Position numbers and translations under genes: made by a program | In this document: positions 36,706 to 45,974 of the stretch, one piece after another | Layout: every line of letters starts with the position of its first letter | Numbering within the stretch: position 1 is the stretch's first letter | DNA from: SAR324 cluster bacterium JCVI-SC AAA005 | GTDB taxonomy: Bacteria > SAR324 > NAC60-12 | Assembly: GCA_000224765.2 (NCBI GenBank) | Contig: AGAU01000041.1 | Span: 16,880 to 80,879, forward strand | Reading direction: 5' to 3' | Length of the DNA stretch: 64,000 nt | The notes under the pieces: model-generated | Databases searched by the model: none | What the model was told of the DNA's origin: nothing | What the model saw: only the letters and a program-made list of their open reading frames with translations

Positions 36706-38261
36706 TGCAGTCCAGAAGGTACTAATGCTTCAGGGATTTGATCATTTGGCCTGGAGCGAATCATATCCTCAAATTCTTTTCTCAACTTCCTCTCTTGGTC
36801 AAATAAATTGGTGGTTTCATAAGGATCATTTTGTAGGTCGTAGAGTTCTCCGGCTCCTGAGTTCATCTCCATAGTCATCTTGTGGCGGGTTGTGCGAACA
36901 ACCCGCAATTTGAGATCTAAACCCCAATTTTGGGGATTGAGATCCCATTCCCCATAGGCAAAATCTCGAGTTGCTGATGGCTGATCAATTAATGCTTTTA
37001 GACTTTGGCCGTGATGAGCTTGCTGAGGACTGACTCCAGCCCAATCCAATGCAGAAGCAGCGATATCAGTATTTGAAACAGGTTCTTGTGAAATCTGCCC
37101 TGCAGGAATTCCTGGCCCCCTTAGGATCATCGCTACTCTGAGTAGTCCCTCATAGAACATCGGGCCCTTCAGCATCATCCCATGATCACCCAGCCAATCA
37201 CCATGGTCTGAGGTAAACAGTACTATGGTGTTCTCAGCTAATCCATTCTCATCCAATGCGTTGAGAATCCTGCCAACATTGTGATCAATCAATGAAATCA
37301 TCCCGTAGTAGTTGGCGATGGTATGTCTGAGCTGAAACTCTGTGTCGTTGTAATTTCTAGCTCTACCATTGCGCTTCGGCAAACGATGGAGAGATTGTTC
37401 GTGATCATAGATGGCTACATCCAATTCTGGATCGACGGAGCGATCTTCCACATAGGCTTTGTGCCACCAGGGACGTTTGTGCAATTCTCTTGTTCGGAAG
37501 GGGGGCAAATCCACTTCTTCAGGATGGTGTAGTCGTGACCATGGTTCTGGGCAGTCAAAGGGCATGTGTGGGTCTGAGAAAGAAGCCCAGATACAGAAAG
37601 GCTTTTCCTCTTTACGTTTGCCCAGATAATTGATGACTCGGTCTCCTATCCAACTGGAATGATGCCATGCGACAGGCATTGCCGAGTTCCAGGTCTGTAT
37701 GGCACCAACATCAGGTGGGAGCTTAGTGCCGTAGAGAGCAAGTTTTTGCTGGCCTTGGCCATCTCTCCGTAGCCAGCGTTCGTAGTGCAGACCTTTTGGG
37801 GCACTTGCCATCTCTTTCAGTTCATGACCAAGCACCAATAACTGGGCTTCTTCAAATCCCATATAGGGACCGTTCCACTCATCCGAAAAATTTGGAGAGC
37901 TTTGGTGGCACTCAGGAGTACCTGTTGGAGAAAAAGTGTTGTAGGAAGAGAAATGAGCTTTGCCAATAAAAGCTGTGTGGTAGCCGTTTCGACCAAGCTG
38001 ACCAGCAAAGCCCGAATCTCCAGCCCCTGAAGGAAGATCGATACCATTGTCTACCACTCCATGAGTGAGCGGGTATAAGCCTGTTAGCATACTTGCACGG
38101 GCTGGCTGACACATCGCACTTGGTGTGATGCAATGTTGAAATCGTGTGCCCTCTGCGGCTAATTGGTCGATATGAGGAGTCTTAACTTTACGTCCCTCAA
38201 ATCCATAACAATCACCACGATGCTGATCGGTTGTGATTATCAAAAGGTTTGGTCTGCTCAT
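36702..38261 (-). CDS. Sulfatase (type I, formylglycine-dependent)
   Basis: A 519-residue enzyme, cytosolic. The maturation motif is CQPARASMLTG near residue 51 (Cys-x-Pro-Ala-Arg). Metal and active-site segments are NLLIITTDQHRGDC at the start and LFTSDHGDWLGDHGMMLKG near 320. It is not a close copy of the sulfatase at 34499. Encoded in an operon with the LarA-like protein and TctCBA, and followed at a four-base overlap by the GntR regulator, so its substrate is probably a sulfated acid that the Tct system imports; that is inferred. Confidence 0.94.
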   Translation of the reverse strand: MSRPNLLIITTDQHRGDCYGFEGRKVKTPHIDQLAAEGTRFQHCITPSAMCQPARASMLTGLYPLTHGVVDNGIDLPSGAGDSGFAGQLGRNGYHTAFIGKAHFSSYNTFSPTGTPECHQSSPNFSDEWNGPYMGFEEAQLLVLGHELKEMASAPKGLHYERWLRRDGQGQQKLALYGTKLPPDVGAIQTWNSAMPVAWHHSSWIGDRVINYLGKRKEEKPFCIWASFSDPHMPFDCPEPWSRLHHPEEVDLPPFRTRELHKRPWWHKAYVEDRSVDPELDVAIYDHEQSLHRLPKRNGRARNYNDTEFQLRHTIANYYGMISLIDHNVGRILNALDENGLAENTIVLFTSDHGDWLGDHGMMLKGPMFYEGLLRVAMILRGPGIPAGQISQEPVSNTDIAASALDWAGVSPQQAHHGQSLKALIDQPSATRDFAYGEWDLNPQNWGLDLKLRVVRTTRHKMTMEMNSGAGELYDLQNDPYETTNLFDQERKLRKEFEDMIRSRPNDQIPEALVPSGLH

Positions 38262-38292
38262 AACTGCCTAGATAGTGAAGAGTGATGTATTG

Positions 38293-39621
38293 TTAGCACT
38301 GAACTTTTGTCAATAGTTTGCCGGATGAGTCGAATTTCAACGATTCTGTCGTCTCGTCATAGGAAGCAAGTACGCCTTTTGTCTGGGCTTCATGAAAAAG
38401 AGGTGTGGTCAGCAGCAATTCGTTGAGGTGGAGTGTGGAGCGAATCTGGGCCAATCGAACCAAGTTTAGTTCTGGCTGCCAACAAGTAGTGACTAGAGCC
38501 CTAATAACTTCCTGATCATTGGCAAGTACAATTGGTAAAAAAGCTTTTTCCAGGACTGTGGATGAAACTGCATTCATGTACATCGAATGGAGATCAAGTT
38601 GGTTGGCTGTGGGCTGCGGCAGGAAGTCCACCACACCTGTACCCATCCCATTTTTATTGGTTGCGTCTGTCATCCGCAGAGCAGCAATTTTATGGATAAA
38701 GGGTGATGCGGGATTCTCTACACCTCGAATATCTGTTCTGCCAGAAATGTGTGGATCCAGCCCTGCTCCGGAAATATCCTTGCCGAATTCCTCAACAATT
38801 AAGGCATCTAGCTGATCAAAAGGTAAACTGGGCATTAAGCTTTTGGCCTTGCGCAAAAGTCTTTTCTCTGTTTCAAAAAGAGCCTCTGGCTGCACAGGTT
38901 CTAGGTGGCAAATCTCCCTGTTGGCATTCTCTATCAAGGCGATTCCTGCCTTGATTGGTACAGACTGGATCGCTTTCTCAGCAAGCTTCGGTAAGATTTC
39001 CTGTAATCCTTTAGGCCCAAACCTGTGAACAGATCGTGCCCCTTCGGCCTTCCCTAGACCAACTGCAATCAGCTTGATCAACCCACTTTCAATTTCCCTG
39101 GGAAAGCTCGTGTGGGCTTTGACCCTATTAATAAGTACTATCCCTGCCGCTCCAGCAGCGTGTGCATCCATGTGACAATGGATTCCCTCAGCAATCAGCC
39201 CAAAGTCTACTGTTTTCATGGAAGAACGGATTTCACACCCCATGCTCACGTCATCAATTCCCAACTTTTTCAGTACTTCCTGCTGCCCTTGGCCTGTACC
39301 TCCTCCATGACTACCCATAGCTGGAATAATGAATGGCTTAAGGTCCATTTCCTTTAACCCACTCACCACAGTTCGGGTGATCTTATCAATCTTGGCAATT
39401 CCTCGACTCCCTACGGCAATGGCAACTTTAGATCCTTTTGGGATTTGCTGGAGGTGCCGAAAGCTACTCAGAGCATTAGCTACCGTTTTCTCAAGATTCT
39501 GTAGGGCAGGAGCTTCAGGATGTTTGATCCTAACTCGATGAAGCGGTGGCAATATAACCCTGGCTAAGTGAGGAAACTTGATTGCAGGAAAAGATGGGGA
39601 CTGAGATTGGGTAGCTATCAT
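38293..39621 (-). CDS. Lactate-racemase-domain (LarA/DUF2088) protein
   Basis: A 442-residue protein with the LarA-type N-terminal domain: KVAIAVGSRGIAKIDKITRT near residue 65, IIPAMGSHGGGTGQGQ near 100 (with the conserved His) and VLINRVKAHTSFPREI near 165. LarA uses a nickel-pincer cofactor; this subfamily (DUF2088, often near sugar-acid genes) is not known to be a lactate racemase and may epimerise or racemise 2-hydroxy acids. It sits directly downstream of tctA (26 bases) and upstream of a sulfatase. Whether it carries the nickel cofactor depends on larBCE genes not seen here. Confidence 0.85.
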   Translation of the reverse strand: MIATQSQSPSFPAIKFPHLARVILPPLHRVRIKHPEAPALQNLEKTVANALSSFRHLQQIPKGSKVAIAVGSRGIAKIDKITRTVVSGLKEMDLKPFIIPAMGSHGGGTGQGQQEVLKKLGIDDVSMGCEIRSSMKTVDFGLIAEGIHCHMDAHAAGAAGIVLINRVKAHTSFPREIESGLIKLIAVGLGKAEGARSVHRFGPKGLQEILPKLAEKAIQSVPIKAGIALIENANREICHLEPVQPEALFETEKRLLRKAKSLMPSLPFDQLDALIVEEFGKDISGAGLDPHISGRTDIRGVENPASPFIHKIAALRMTDATNKNGMGTGVVDFLPQPTANQLDLHSMYMNAVSSTVLEKAFLPIVLANDQEVIRALVTTCWQPELNLVRLAQIRSTLHLNELLLTTPLFHEAQTKGVLASYDETTESLKFDSSGKLLTKVQC

Positions 39622-39646
39622 TTTCTTTTATATCCTTCACGAAGAA

Positions 39647-41143
39647 TCATTTACGTGATAAACGGCGCTTTCGCATCCAATCACCGACAATCGGCCAAAG
39701 AAGAAGGATGACAGCAAGTATGGTAAAGAGAAGGGGGAGTGGACGAGTAAAGATTGGGCTGAAATCACCTGCAGTCATCATCAAGCCACTACGGAGTTTT
39801 TCTTCAGCGAGCGGTGCGAGAACAAAACCGATCACAAACGGACCCAAAGGAATCTTAGCGCATTCCATTAGGAAGCCCATCACTCCGAAGATTAGCATCA
39901 CCCAGACATCAAACATGGTGTTGTTAAGGGCAAAAGAACCGATGACACAGAATACCATGACAACGGGTAATACAAAGCTTCTCGGCAAATACATCAATCC
40001 AGCAATGTACTTTACAGAACTTGTCATTAGCAGCCACATCAGCACATTTGCCAATAGGCAGGCTGCAATCATTCCCCAGACAATATCAGCGTTTGTTAGA
40101 AATAGAGTTGGCCCAGGTTGAATCGAATGAATCATCAAGGCGCCAATTAGGATTGCATCAATAACACTACCCGGAATGCCCATGGCGATCAGAGGGATCA
40201 AGGCCCCACCTACCGTTGCATTGTTTGCTGCCTCAGAAGCAACAATTCCTTCTTCCGAACCTGTCCCAAATTTTTCTGGAGTTTTCGACATATTCTTGGC
40301 TGCTGTATAGGCAATTACAGAACCAATAGAAGCCCCAATCCCAGGGAGGATTCCTACCCATGTTCCAATCAAGGATGAGCGAATCAGGTTGACACCCTGA
40401 TGTATGAAATCCCTGACACTCATCAGCATTCCCTTGCTGCTCATCGCTATCCGTTCAGGAACTTGGCCGATGTCGAGGGCATCCTTAATGATCTGGCTCA
40501 CGGCGAAGACCCCGATTAAAACGGGTAGTAGTTTTAGCCCTCCATTTAACATGTACCAATCAAAGGTAAGGCGTGGCATTCCTGTAGCGGGATCCACTCC
40601 AGGCATCGAAATCAGCATTCCCAGAAGTCCCGATATCAATCCCTTAGCCAAAGAACCTTCACTGACTGAGGCAATCAGGACCATTGCCATCATTATCAAA
40701 GTGAAATATTCGAAGGGACCAAATTTTGTTGCGAAAACAGATAACGGTTTAGTGATGGTAGCTAGGGTGATCCAAGCGATTAATCCACCAACGAATGAGG
40801 CGGTAATGCCTAGTCCCAAAGCACGACCTGGTCTGCCGTTCCTAGCCATCGGATAGCCATCAAATGTAGTCATCACCGCAGCCGGGGTGCCTGGCATTCT
40901 AAGGAGTGTCGCCGTAATTAATCCTCCACTGATTGCTCCCACATACATTGCTACTAGTAGAACGATAGCGTTGAATGGGTCCATGTAGAAAGTCAACGGG
41001 AGTGTCAGCGCAATCAACATCGCCCCAGTCATTCCAGGGATTGCCCCAACTAATATTCCCAGTGAGGTTCCAATGAAGAGCAAGAAAAAAGGCCAAGGAG
41101 TCAAAATCTGACCGGCTGCAGCAAACAAAAGTTCAAGATCCAT
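39647..41143 (-). CDS. tctA: Tripartite tricarboxylate transporter large permease (TctA)
   Basis: A 498-residue integral membrane protein with about twelve segments. Family marks: LGILVGAIPGMTGAMLIALTLP near residue 28, and LRMPGTPAAVMTTFDGYPMARNG near 80 followed by LGLGITASFVGG. The motif IPLIAMGIPGSVIDAILIGAL near 320 is the mirrored repeat. Forms the transport channel with TctB; cargo is delivered by the TctC-type binding protein. Imported substrates of the class are organic acids; here the sulfatase and LarA-like neighbours point to a hydroxy or sugar acid. Confidence 0.96.
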   Translation of the reverse strand: MDLELLFAAAGQILTPWPFFLLFIGTSLGILVGAIPGMTGAMLIALTLPLTFYMDPFNAIVLLVAMYVGAISGGLITATLLRMPGTPAAVMTTFDGYPMARNGRPGRALGLGITASFVGGLIAWITLATITKPLSVFATKFGPFEYFTLIMMAMVLIASVSEGSLAKGLISGLLGMLISMPGVDPATGMPRLTFDWYMLNGGLKLLPVLIGVFAVSQIIKDALDIGQVPERIAMSSKGMLMSVRDFIHQGVNLIRSSLIGTWVGILPGIGASIGSVIAYTAAKNMSKTPEKFGTGSEEGIVASEAANNATVGGALIPLIAMGIPGSVIDAILIGALMIHSIQPGPTLFLTNADIVWGMIAACLLANVLMWLLMTSSVKYIAGLMYLPRSFVLPVVMVFCVIGSFALNNTMFDVWVMLIFGVMGFLMECAKIPLGPFVIGFVLAPLAEEKLRSGLMMTAGDFSPIFTRPLPLLFTILAVILLLWPIVGDWMRKRRLSRK

Positions 41144-41152
41144 TGCGAATCG

Positions 41153-41620
41153 TCAGGTTGGGAGGTCGACGAAGAAAACCTCTGTGAAGAGGTATTCACT
41201 AGCAAAGCTAATCACGATTGCCGTGATTAGAGCAGGAAAGAATTTTTTCTTCTCAAATCTTTCAAGACCCCAAATCGTGATGACTAGAAAGAGGGTTGTC
41301 ATCCAAGCGAAAGGCATCAGTCTAAAATGAAGCACCAGACTGTAAATTACAGTTGCTAGCGAAATAATAAGACCTGCACGTATGGAAGGTTGTTCTTTGG
41401 TTCCTTCATTTTCTGAAAGCTGAACTGGTTTTCTCAGAGCATTCAAGATCACCAGTCCTGCACAGAGAATCACAATGAAAGCAGTCGCTTGTGGGACAGG
41501 TCCTGAACCCAAAGGCTCGAAAGATCCTGGTGGTAGATCCCATGATTCCCAAAGAAAAACCAAGCAGATCAGGATCACCAGCAAAGAAACCCAAACCTCG
41601 AACCGCTTAAGGAGATTCAT
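41153..41620 (-). CDS. tctB: Tripartite tricarboxylate transporter small permease (TctB)
   Basis: A 155-residue protein with four predicted membrane segments (SLLVILICLVFLWESW, AFIVILCAGLVIL, AGLIISLATVIYSLVL and others). The N-terminus LKRFEVWVSLLVIL and the short loops match TctB, which has weak sequence conservation; the assignment rests mainly on its size and its place between tctC and tctA. Its stop is 9 bases before tctA. Confidence 0.9.
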   Translation of the reverse strand: MNLLKRFEVWVSLLVILICLVFLWESWDLPPGSFEPLGSGPVPQATAFIVILCAGLVILNALRKPVQLSENEGTKEQPSIRAGLIISLATVIYSLVLHFRLMPFAWMTTLFLVITIWGLERFEKKKFFPALITAIVISFASEYLFTEVFFVDLPT

Positions 41621-41684
41621 ATTGATATCTCTAAATCGTCATGAAACGCACCACCTCAAACATAATGAGAGTGGTGAGCTCCAC

Positions 41685-42656
41685 TTATTTTTTTGAAGCT
41701 AGCTTGGCTACAGGCTCAATTGCGGTCCAGGTATTCTGCAGATCCTGCTGAAGATCGTTGCCACCTAAAAATAGATTGGCAAAGCCTTTACTATCTAGGA
41801 ACTTCTGATAGCGATCAGTTGATGTAGAAGCTTGAAGAGCATTTGCAAAACCTTCGATGGCTGCCTGTGTAGTCCCCTTAGGAGCAAACCACCAAGATTT
41901 GATACAGAACTCCATATCATAACCCAACTCCTTCATGGTCGGGAGTTGCGAGAGTTGTTCGAATCTTTCAGACCCTGTGTAAGCGAGTGGTTTGATCTGG
42001 GCTTCCGGATTTTCTGAACCATCTGGCATTCTGGTGAATTTGACAACCTCAGCTCCAGATAGAACAGTTGCGTTGGTTTGAGCTCCAGTCAAAGCGGTGT
42101 AGTTGGCTGTTCCCCCACCGATCTGTACAAAGCGGAACTTGGCACCTGGAGCTAATTCTTGAAGCATGACTCCTGCTAGGTGGTTGATAGCCCCTAGATT
42201 TGCTCCAAAAATAAGGGTGTCTGGGTTCGATTTTGCTGCCCCTAGAAGATCTTGCACTGAGTTGATATCGGAATCTTTCCTAACCATAGGAAAAAGACAG
42301 AATTCTCCAGTTGCGGCTACAGGTTCAAAATCTCTCCACCCAAAATTGAGAGCACCGCTTCCCTCTCCACCCATCAATGCAATGTGAATCAAAAGAAATG
42401 TGTGGCCATCAGGATTGGCTTCCATCACTTGTCGAGAGCCAATTGAATAGTGGCCTCCCACATTGACAATCGTGACGGGTTGGGAAAGGAGGTTGTTCTC
42501 CTGCATGGCAGCTTGGAAAACTCGGGCTGTTTGGTCAGAGGTTCCCCCTGCCTTGAAAGGAACAATCACCTTAATTGGTTTTTCTGGCCAAGCTCCCCAG
42601 ACGGGAGTGGTCAAAAGGCTTAAGCCAACGAATAGTGAGATCAAAATACGGGACAT
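41685..42656 (-). CDS. tctC: Tripartite tricarboxylate transporter substrate-binding protein (TctC)
   Basis: A 323-residue periplasmic protein with a signal peptide (MSRILISLFVGLSLLTTPVWG, then AWPEKPIKVIVPFKAGGTSDQTAR, the TctC mature start). Further marks: VTIVNVGGHYSIGSRQVMEANPDGHTFLL near residue 60 and FGANLGAINHLAGVMLQE near 155. It is the first gene of the operon, and the 92 bases before its start are free for a promoter. The ligand is an organic acid by family precedent. Confidence 0.95.
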   Translation of the reverse strand: MSRILISLFVGLSLLTTPVWGAWPEKPIKVIVPFKAGGTSDQTARVFQAAMQENNLLSQPVTIVNVGGHYSIGSRQVMEANPDGHTFLLIHIALMGGEGSGALNFGWRDFEPVAATGEFCLFPMVRKDSDINSVQDLLGAAKSNPDTLIFGANLGAINHLAGVMLQELAPGAKFRFVQIGGGTANYTALTGAQTNATVLSGAEVVKFTRMPDGSENPEAQIKPLAYTGSERFEQLSQLPTMKELGYDMEFCIKSWWFAPKGTTQAAIEGFANALQASTSTDRYQKFLDSKGFANLFLGGNDLQQDLQNTWTAIEPVAKLASKK

Positions 42657-42747
42657 GCTTGTTCTACCAGTAAAGGATTAGCAATCATCCGGACCTTGAA
42701 TCCTGATGGAATAACTCTCCCATCTCCAAAAACCCGGCTGTAGTAAA

Positions 42748-42760
42748 TTGGTTGGGCCAA
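42748..42760. promoter_or_regulatory. Candidate GntR/FadR-family operator 1 upstream of tctC
   Basis: TTGGTTGGGCCAA matches the TTGGT-N3-ACCAA pattern known for FadR-subfamily regulators with one mismatch (GCCAA in place of ACCAA). It lies about 92 bases before the tctC start, ahead of the operon that ends with the GntR gene. Confidence 0.5.
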
Positions 42761-42777
42761 AAAAAAGGATTTTTTAT

Positions 42778-42790
42778 ATGGTCCAACCGT
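42778..42790. promoter_or_regulatory. Candidate GntR/FadR-family operator 2 upstream of tctC
   Basis: ATGGTCCAACCGT matches the same TGGT-N3-ACC core. Its centre is 30 bases, about three helical turns, from operator 1, so two dimers could sit on one face of the DNA. Between and around the sites the DNA is T/A-rich; a promoter such as TTGCTT-17-TAAAAC may lie just upstream on the minus strand but is not certain. Confidence 0.5.
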
Positions 42791-43806
42791 TTTTGGTTTT
42801 AATGGAAGCAGATATGAAAAGCAACCATAAATTACGTTTGACAGTAATCATGGACTTATTTCAGTATTAAAGCCCTAAGCAGACATCTGGCATAGGAACA
42901 CTCTCCAAGTCATGTCAGCTAACTTTCTAGAAAAGCGATCCTGATAATGGAACTCTGGTTTGGTTATTCGACTTAACTGGGCTTCCCTGTGTTGCATTAT
43001 TTTCTTCCAGCAGCATTTTCATCGAGATGATAGTTGCTTAGCTCAACGCTCAAATACCGCTTATCAACTCAGCTTGAAGTTATCGATGATCATCATCGTG
43101 CAGAAATCGATTTGTTGAATTCTTGAAAGTTTTCTCCAATACTGGGAAGGAGAAAATTGATGAGTTGATACAGAGATTTGAGAGGAAAGCCCCATATTAT
43201 GTTAATGAAGAAAAAGCCTGTATGTAGAGCGTGATGTATCCCGGCTTTAAAAAGCTCGGGTAGACCCGCTCAGAGACTCTGAATACGATCAAAGTAGCCC
43301 GAATGAACTGAGAGGATAAGCGTGATTCACTCCAACTTTGGAAGTTTTTGGAATATTACTACATGGCTTGGTTCGAAGACTATGCACTAGATTTTGATAT
43401 TCCAGCTACAGAATTTATTCTTCAGTTTGAAGAAGCGGCATCACGCATTTTTTTGTTTCGATTCTAAGATTCTCTAGAACAGGGCTGATAAATTTAGCAA
43501 TCGAACTTAGAGAAAAGAGAATGGATTTTACAATGGTTGTCTCCAGAGGTTTGATGAAGAAAGGTGTCGAAAATATTATCGGTAATTATCTCGCCAACTA
43601 AAAGACCTTCATAGTAATCCGACCACGGTTCCTCATGTGGTCAATTCTTCGTATCCATCCACTTCCACCTTTCAGAGACAGCTGATCTGTTATCTGTATG
43701 CAGATTTACTGGTTTAAAATTTAGTGTTAAATTAATTAATATATGACTATTATGAAATATGCTATAAAAGATAAATAATAATTATAACTATCTCCGTGGA
43801 GCATCT
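42791..43806. other. Long gene-poor stretch with possible coding relics
   Basis: About 1 kb without a supported gene. Several short open runs look protein-like but unrecognised and do not join: near 43320-43467 (RDSLQLWKFLEYYYMAWFE...), near 43154-43230 (EKIDELIQRFERKAPYYV...), and near 43550-43715 with an internal stop (QRFDEERCRKYYR and so on). They could be remains of a degraded gene. No repeat ends or RNA gene seen. The last 100 bases before 43807 are very AT-rich and probably carry the promoter of the next gene. Confidence 0.4.
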
Positions 43807-44253
43807 ATGGAAACAAGAATGCCAGTCATCAAAGCACTAGAAAAGATTGGATGTGCCAGAAATACTTTGTATAAATTAATGAGTCTTCACGGAATTGAAT
43901 CAACCCGAGAAGGGAATCAAAGATTTCTGCAAAAAGAAGATTATGAAAAATTGTTTGAACTTTATCAGACAACTATTAAGAAAAGAAAAAAGCAGGATAA
44001 GTCCAAAATGCCAAGACTTCCTGAGGAAGCGGGTGCTCGCTTGGAACAATTGATTGAAGTGGCGTGGACAGAGAGACAACTGAATGCCCGACTTACGGAA
44101 GATATCAAGGAATTGAAAGAGCAGATCAAGAATTTGCTGGAACTGAACGCTGAACTTGTGAAGAGTAATCTACACCTCATTGGCTCGGTTCGGCATTCAT
44201 TGGATGCCCAAAATCGACGACAACAAACCGAATCTTCTACTGTGGATATGTGA
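43807..44253 (+). CDS. Helix-turn-helix/coiled-coil DNA-binding-like protein of unknown role
   Basis: A 148-residue protein. The N-terminus (MPVIKALEKIGCARNTLYKLMSLHGIESTREGNQRFLQKEDYEKLFELY) reads like a MerR/excisionase-type helix-turn-helix domain, with a wing QRFLQKEDY. It is followed by a basic linker (KKRKKQDKSK) and a long predicted coiled coil (EQLIEVAWTERQLNARLTEDIKELKEQIKNLLELNAELVKSN). This layout fits a dimeric DNA-binding protein, such as a phage or plasmid-derived regulator, or a chromosomal coiled-coil factor. I cannot place it in a named family. Good ribosome site GTGGAG. Flanked by the empty stretch at 42.8-43.8 kb. Confidence 0.75.
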   Translation: METRMPVIKALEKIGCARNTLYKLMSLHGIESTREGNQRFLQKEDYEKLFELYQTTIKKRKKQDKSKMPRLPEEAGARLEQLIEVAWTERQLNARLTEDIKELKEQIKNLLELNAELVKSNLHLIGSVRHSLDAQNRRQQTESSTVDM

Positions 44254-44312
44254 TTAATAAAGACATCTTCTCAGTTAAATTCAAGATAGCGTTTTGATCC
44301 TTCAGGAACCAC

Positions 44313-45899
44313 ATGGGGAACTTTTCTTGGGCGATGCCCTACGCGTCTCGCAGAATGCCAATTTTTGCAGAAAACATGGTTGCAACTTCGCAGCCGCTAG
44401 CAGCTCAGGCTGGTTTACGTATGTTACAGGATGGAGGCAATGCTGTAGATGCAGCGCTGGCGACCGCCATAACCCTGACAGTGGTCGAGCCGGTGATGAA
44501 TGGCATTGGCTCTGACGCCTTCTGTATCCTCTGGGATGGTCAACAGCTCCACGGGTTGAATGCTTCAGGACGTGCACCAGCTTCCTGGACTCCAGAGCGC
44601 TTTGCAGGTCTTGAGGAAATGCCTCAACGTGGTTGGGACGCCATCACGGTGCCTGGATGTGTCTCAGCGTGGGTGGCATTATCTAAACGTTTCGGTCGTT
44701 TACCCTTTGAAAAGTTATTCGAACCTGCGATCCACTACGCTGATTCTGGGTTCCAAGTTGGGCCTGTCTCGGCAGAAATGTGGGAAGAATCCGTCGGGAT
44801 TCTCGGTGGATTTGAGGAATTTTGTAGGGTTTTCCTACCGCAGGGAAGAGCTCTTCGAACGGGAGAACGGTTTCAAAACCCAGATCAGGCCAAGACACTT
44901 CAACTTATCGCAGAAACTAAGGGTGAGGCCTTCTATCGAGGGTTTTTGGCCGAGCAAATCATTGTAGACTCAACACGTCATGGCGGTGCAATGAATTTTA
45001 CAGATTTAGGCCAACATCGATGCGACTGGGTGGGTACTGTCTCCAAGGAATTCATGGGTCATGAACTTCACGAAATCCCTCCTAATGGTCAGGGTCTGGC
45101 TGCCTTAATTGCTCTGGGCATTCTGGAACATCTGCCCATCAAAAATTGGCCTGTTGATTCGGTTGATAGTCTTCATGTCCAAATTGAAGCAATGAAACTA
45201 GCTTTGGCGGATGCTTATCGCTATTTTGCTGATTCCTCAACAATGGAAGTGACTGCTGAAAAGTTGCTAAATGAGGAATATCTCAAGCAACGCTCTCAAA
45301 TCATAGATTTGAGTAAAGCTCAGGAGATGGGCCATGGGGTTCCCAAACCATGTGGTACAGTGTACCTAACTGCCGCAGATCAAAGTGGAATGATGGTTTC
45401 TTTCATTCAGTCAAACTACATGGGCTTTGGTTCTGGAATTGTGGTACCTGGTACAGGCATTAGCCTCCAAAATAGGGCAGCTGGTTTTAACCTGAAGGAA
45501 GGCCACCCAAATCAGGTGCGTGGTGGCAAACGCCCATTCCATACAATCATTCCAGCGTTTTTAATGAAGGACGGTAATCCAGAAATGAGTTTTGGGATGA
45601 TGGCTGGTCCCATGCAGGCCCAAGGACACGTACAACTGATGTTGCGAATGTTCACTTATGGGCAGAATCCACAGACCGCAGTGGACGGACCCCGGTGGCA
45701 GGTGCTAGAGAGACTAAATGTCGCAATTGAAGAGGATTTTCCAACAGAGGTGTTAAGCAAACTACAACTACTTGGTCATAAACTTCAGGTCAGGCCAAGA
45801 CAGCCTTTCTTTGGGGGAGCCCAGTTAATTTATCGTATGCAGGATGGATATTGCGGAGCATCCGAACCACGTAAAGAGGGTCAGGCTGTTGGCTTCTAA
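44313..45899 (+). CDS. Gamma-glutamyltransferase family protein (YwrD-like)
   Basis: A 528-residue Ntn hydrolase of the GGT family. The N-terminal segment MVATSQPLAAQAGLRMLQDGGNAVDAALATAI is a strong family mark. The catalytic Thr is in PCGTVYLTAADQSG near residue 350 (Thr followed by V-Y rather than T-H as in E. coli GGT), where the precursor self-cleaves into two chains. The motif FGSGIVVPGTGISLQNRAAGF near 375 is the glycine-rich substrate segment. There is no signal peptide, so it is cytosolic, as in YwrD-type members. It breaks gamma-glutamyl bonds, for example in glutathione or gamma-glutamyl amines. Convergent with the ribose-type importer. Confidence 0.93.
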   Translation: MGNFSWAMPYASRRMPIFAENMVATSQPLAAQAGLRMLQDGGNAVDAALATAITLTVVEPVMNGIGSDAFCILWDGQQLHGLNASGRAPASWTPERFAGLEEMPQRGWDAITVPGCVSAWVALSKRFGRLPFEKLFEPAIHYADSGFQVGPVSAEMWEESVGILGGFEEFCRVFLPQGRALRTGERFQNPDQAKTLQLIAETKGEAFYRGFLAEQIIVDSTRHGGAMNFTDLGQHRCDWVGTVSKEFMGHELHEIPPNGQGLAALIALGILEHLPIKNWPVDSVDSLHVQIEAMKLALADAYRYFADSSTMEVTAEKLLNEEYLKQRSQIIDLSKAQEMGHGVPKPCGTVYLTAADQSGMMVSFIQSNYMGFGSGIVVPGTGISLQNRAAGFNLKEGHPNQVRGGKRPFHTIIPAFLMKDGNPEMSFGMMAGPMQAQGHVQLMLRMFTYGQNPQTAVDGPRWQVLERLNVAIEEDFPTEVLSKLQLLGHKLQVRPRQPFFGGAQLIYRMQDGYCGASEPRKEGQAVGF

Positions 45900-45974
45900 A
45901 TAAGTTAGGATAATATTCTATATAAAGTATATTAAATTAATTATTTTATCAGAGATATTTAGCGCAAAGCTTAA

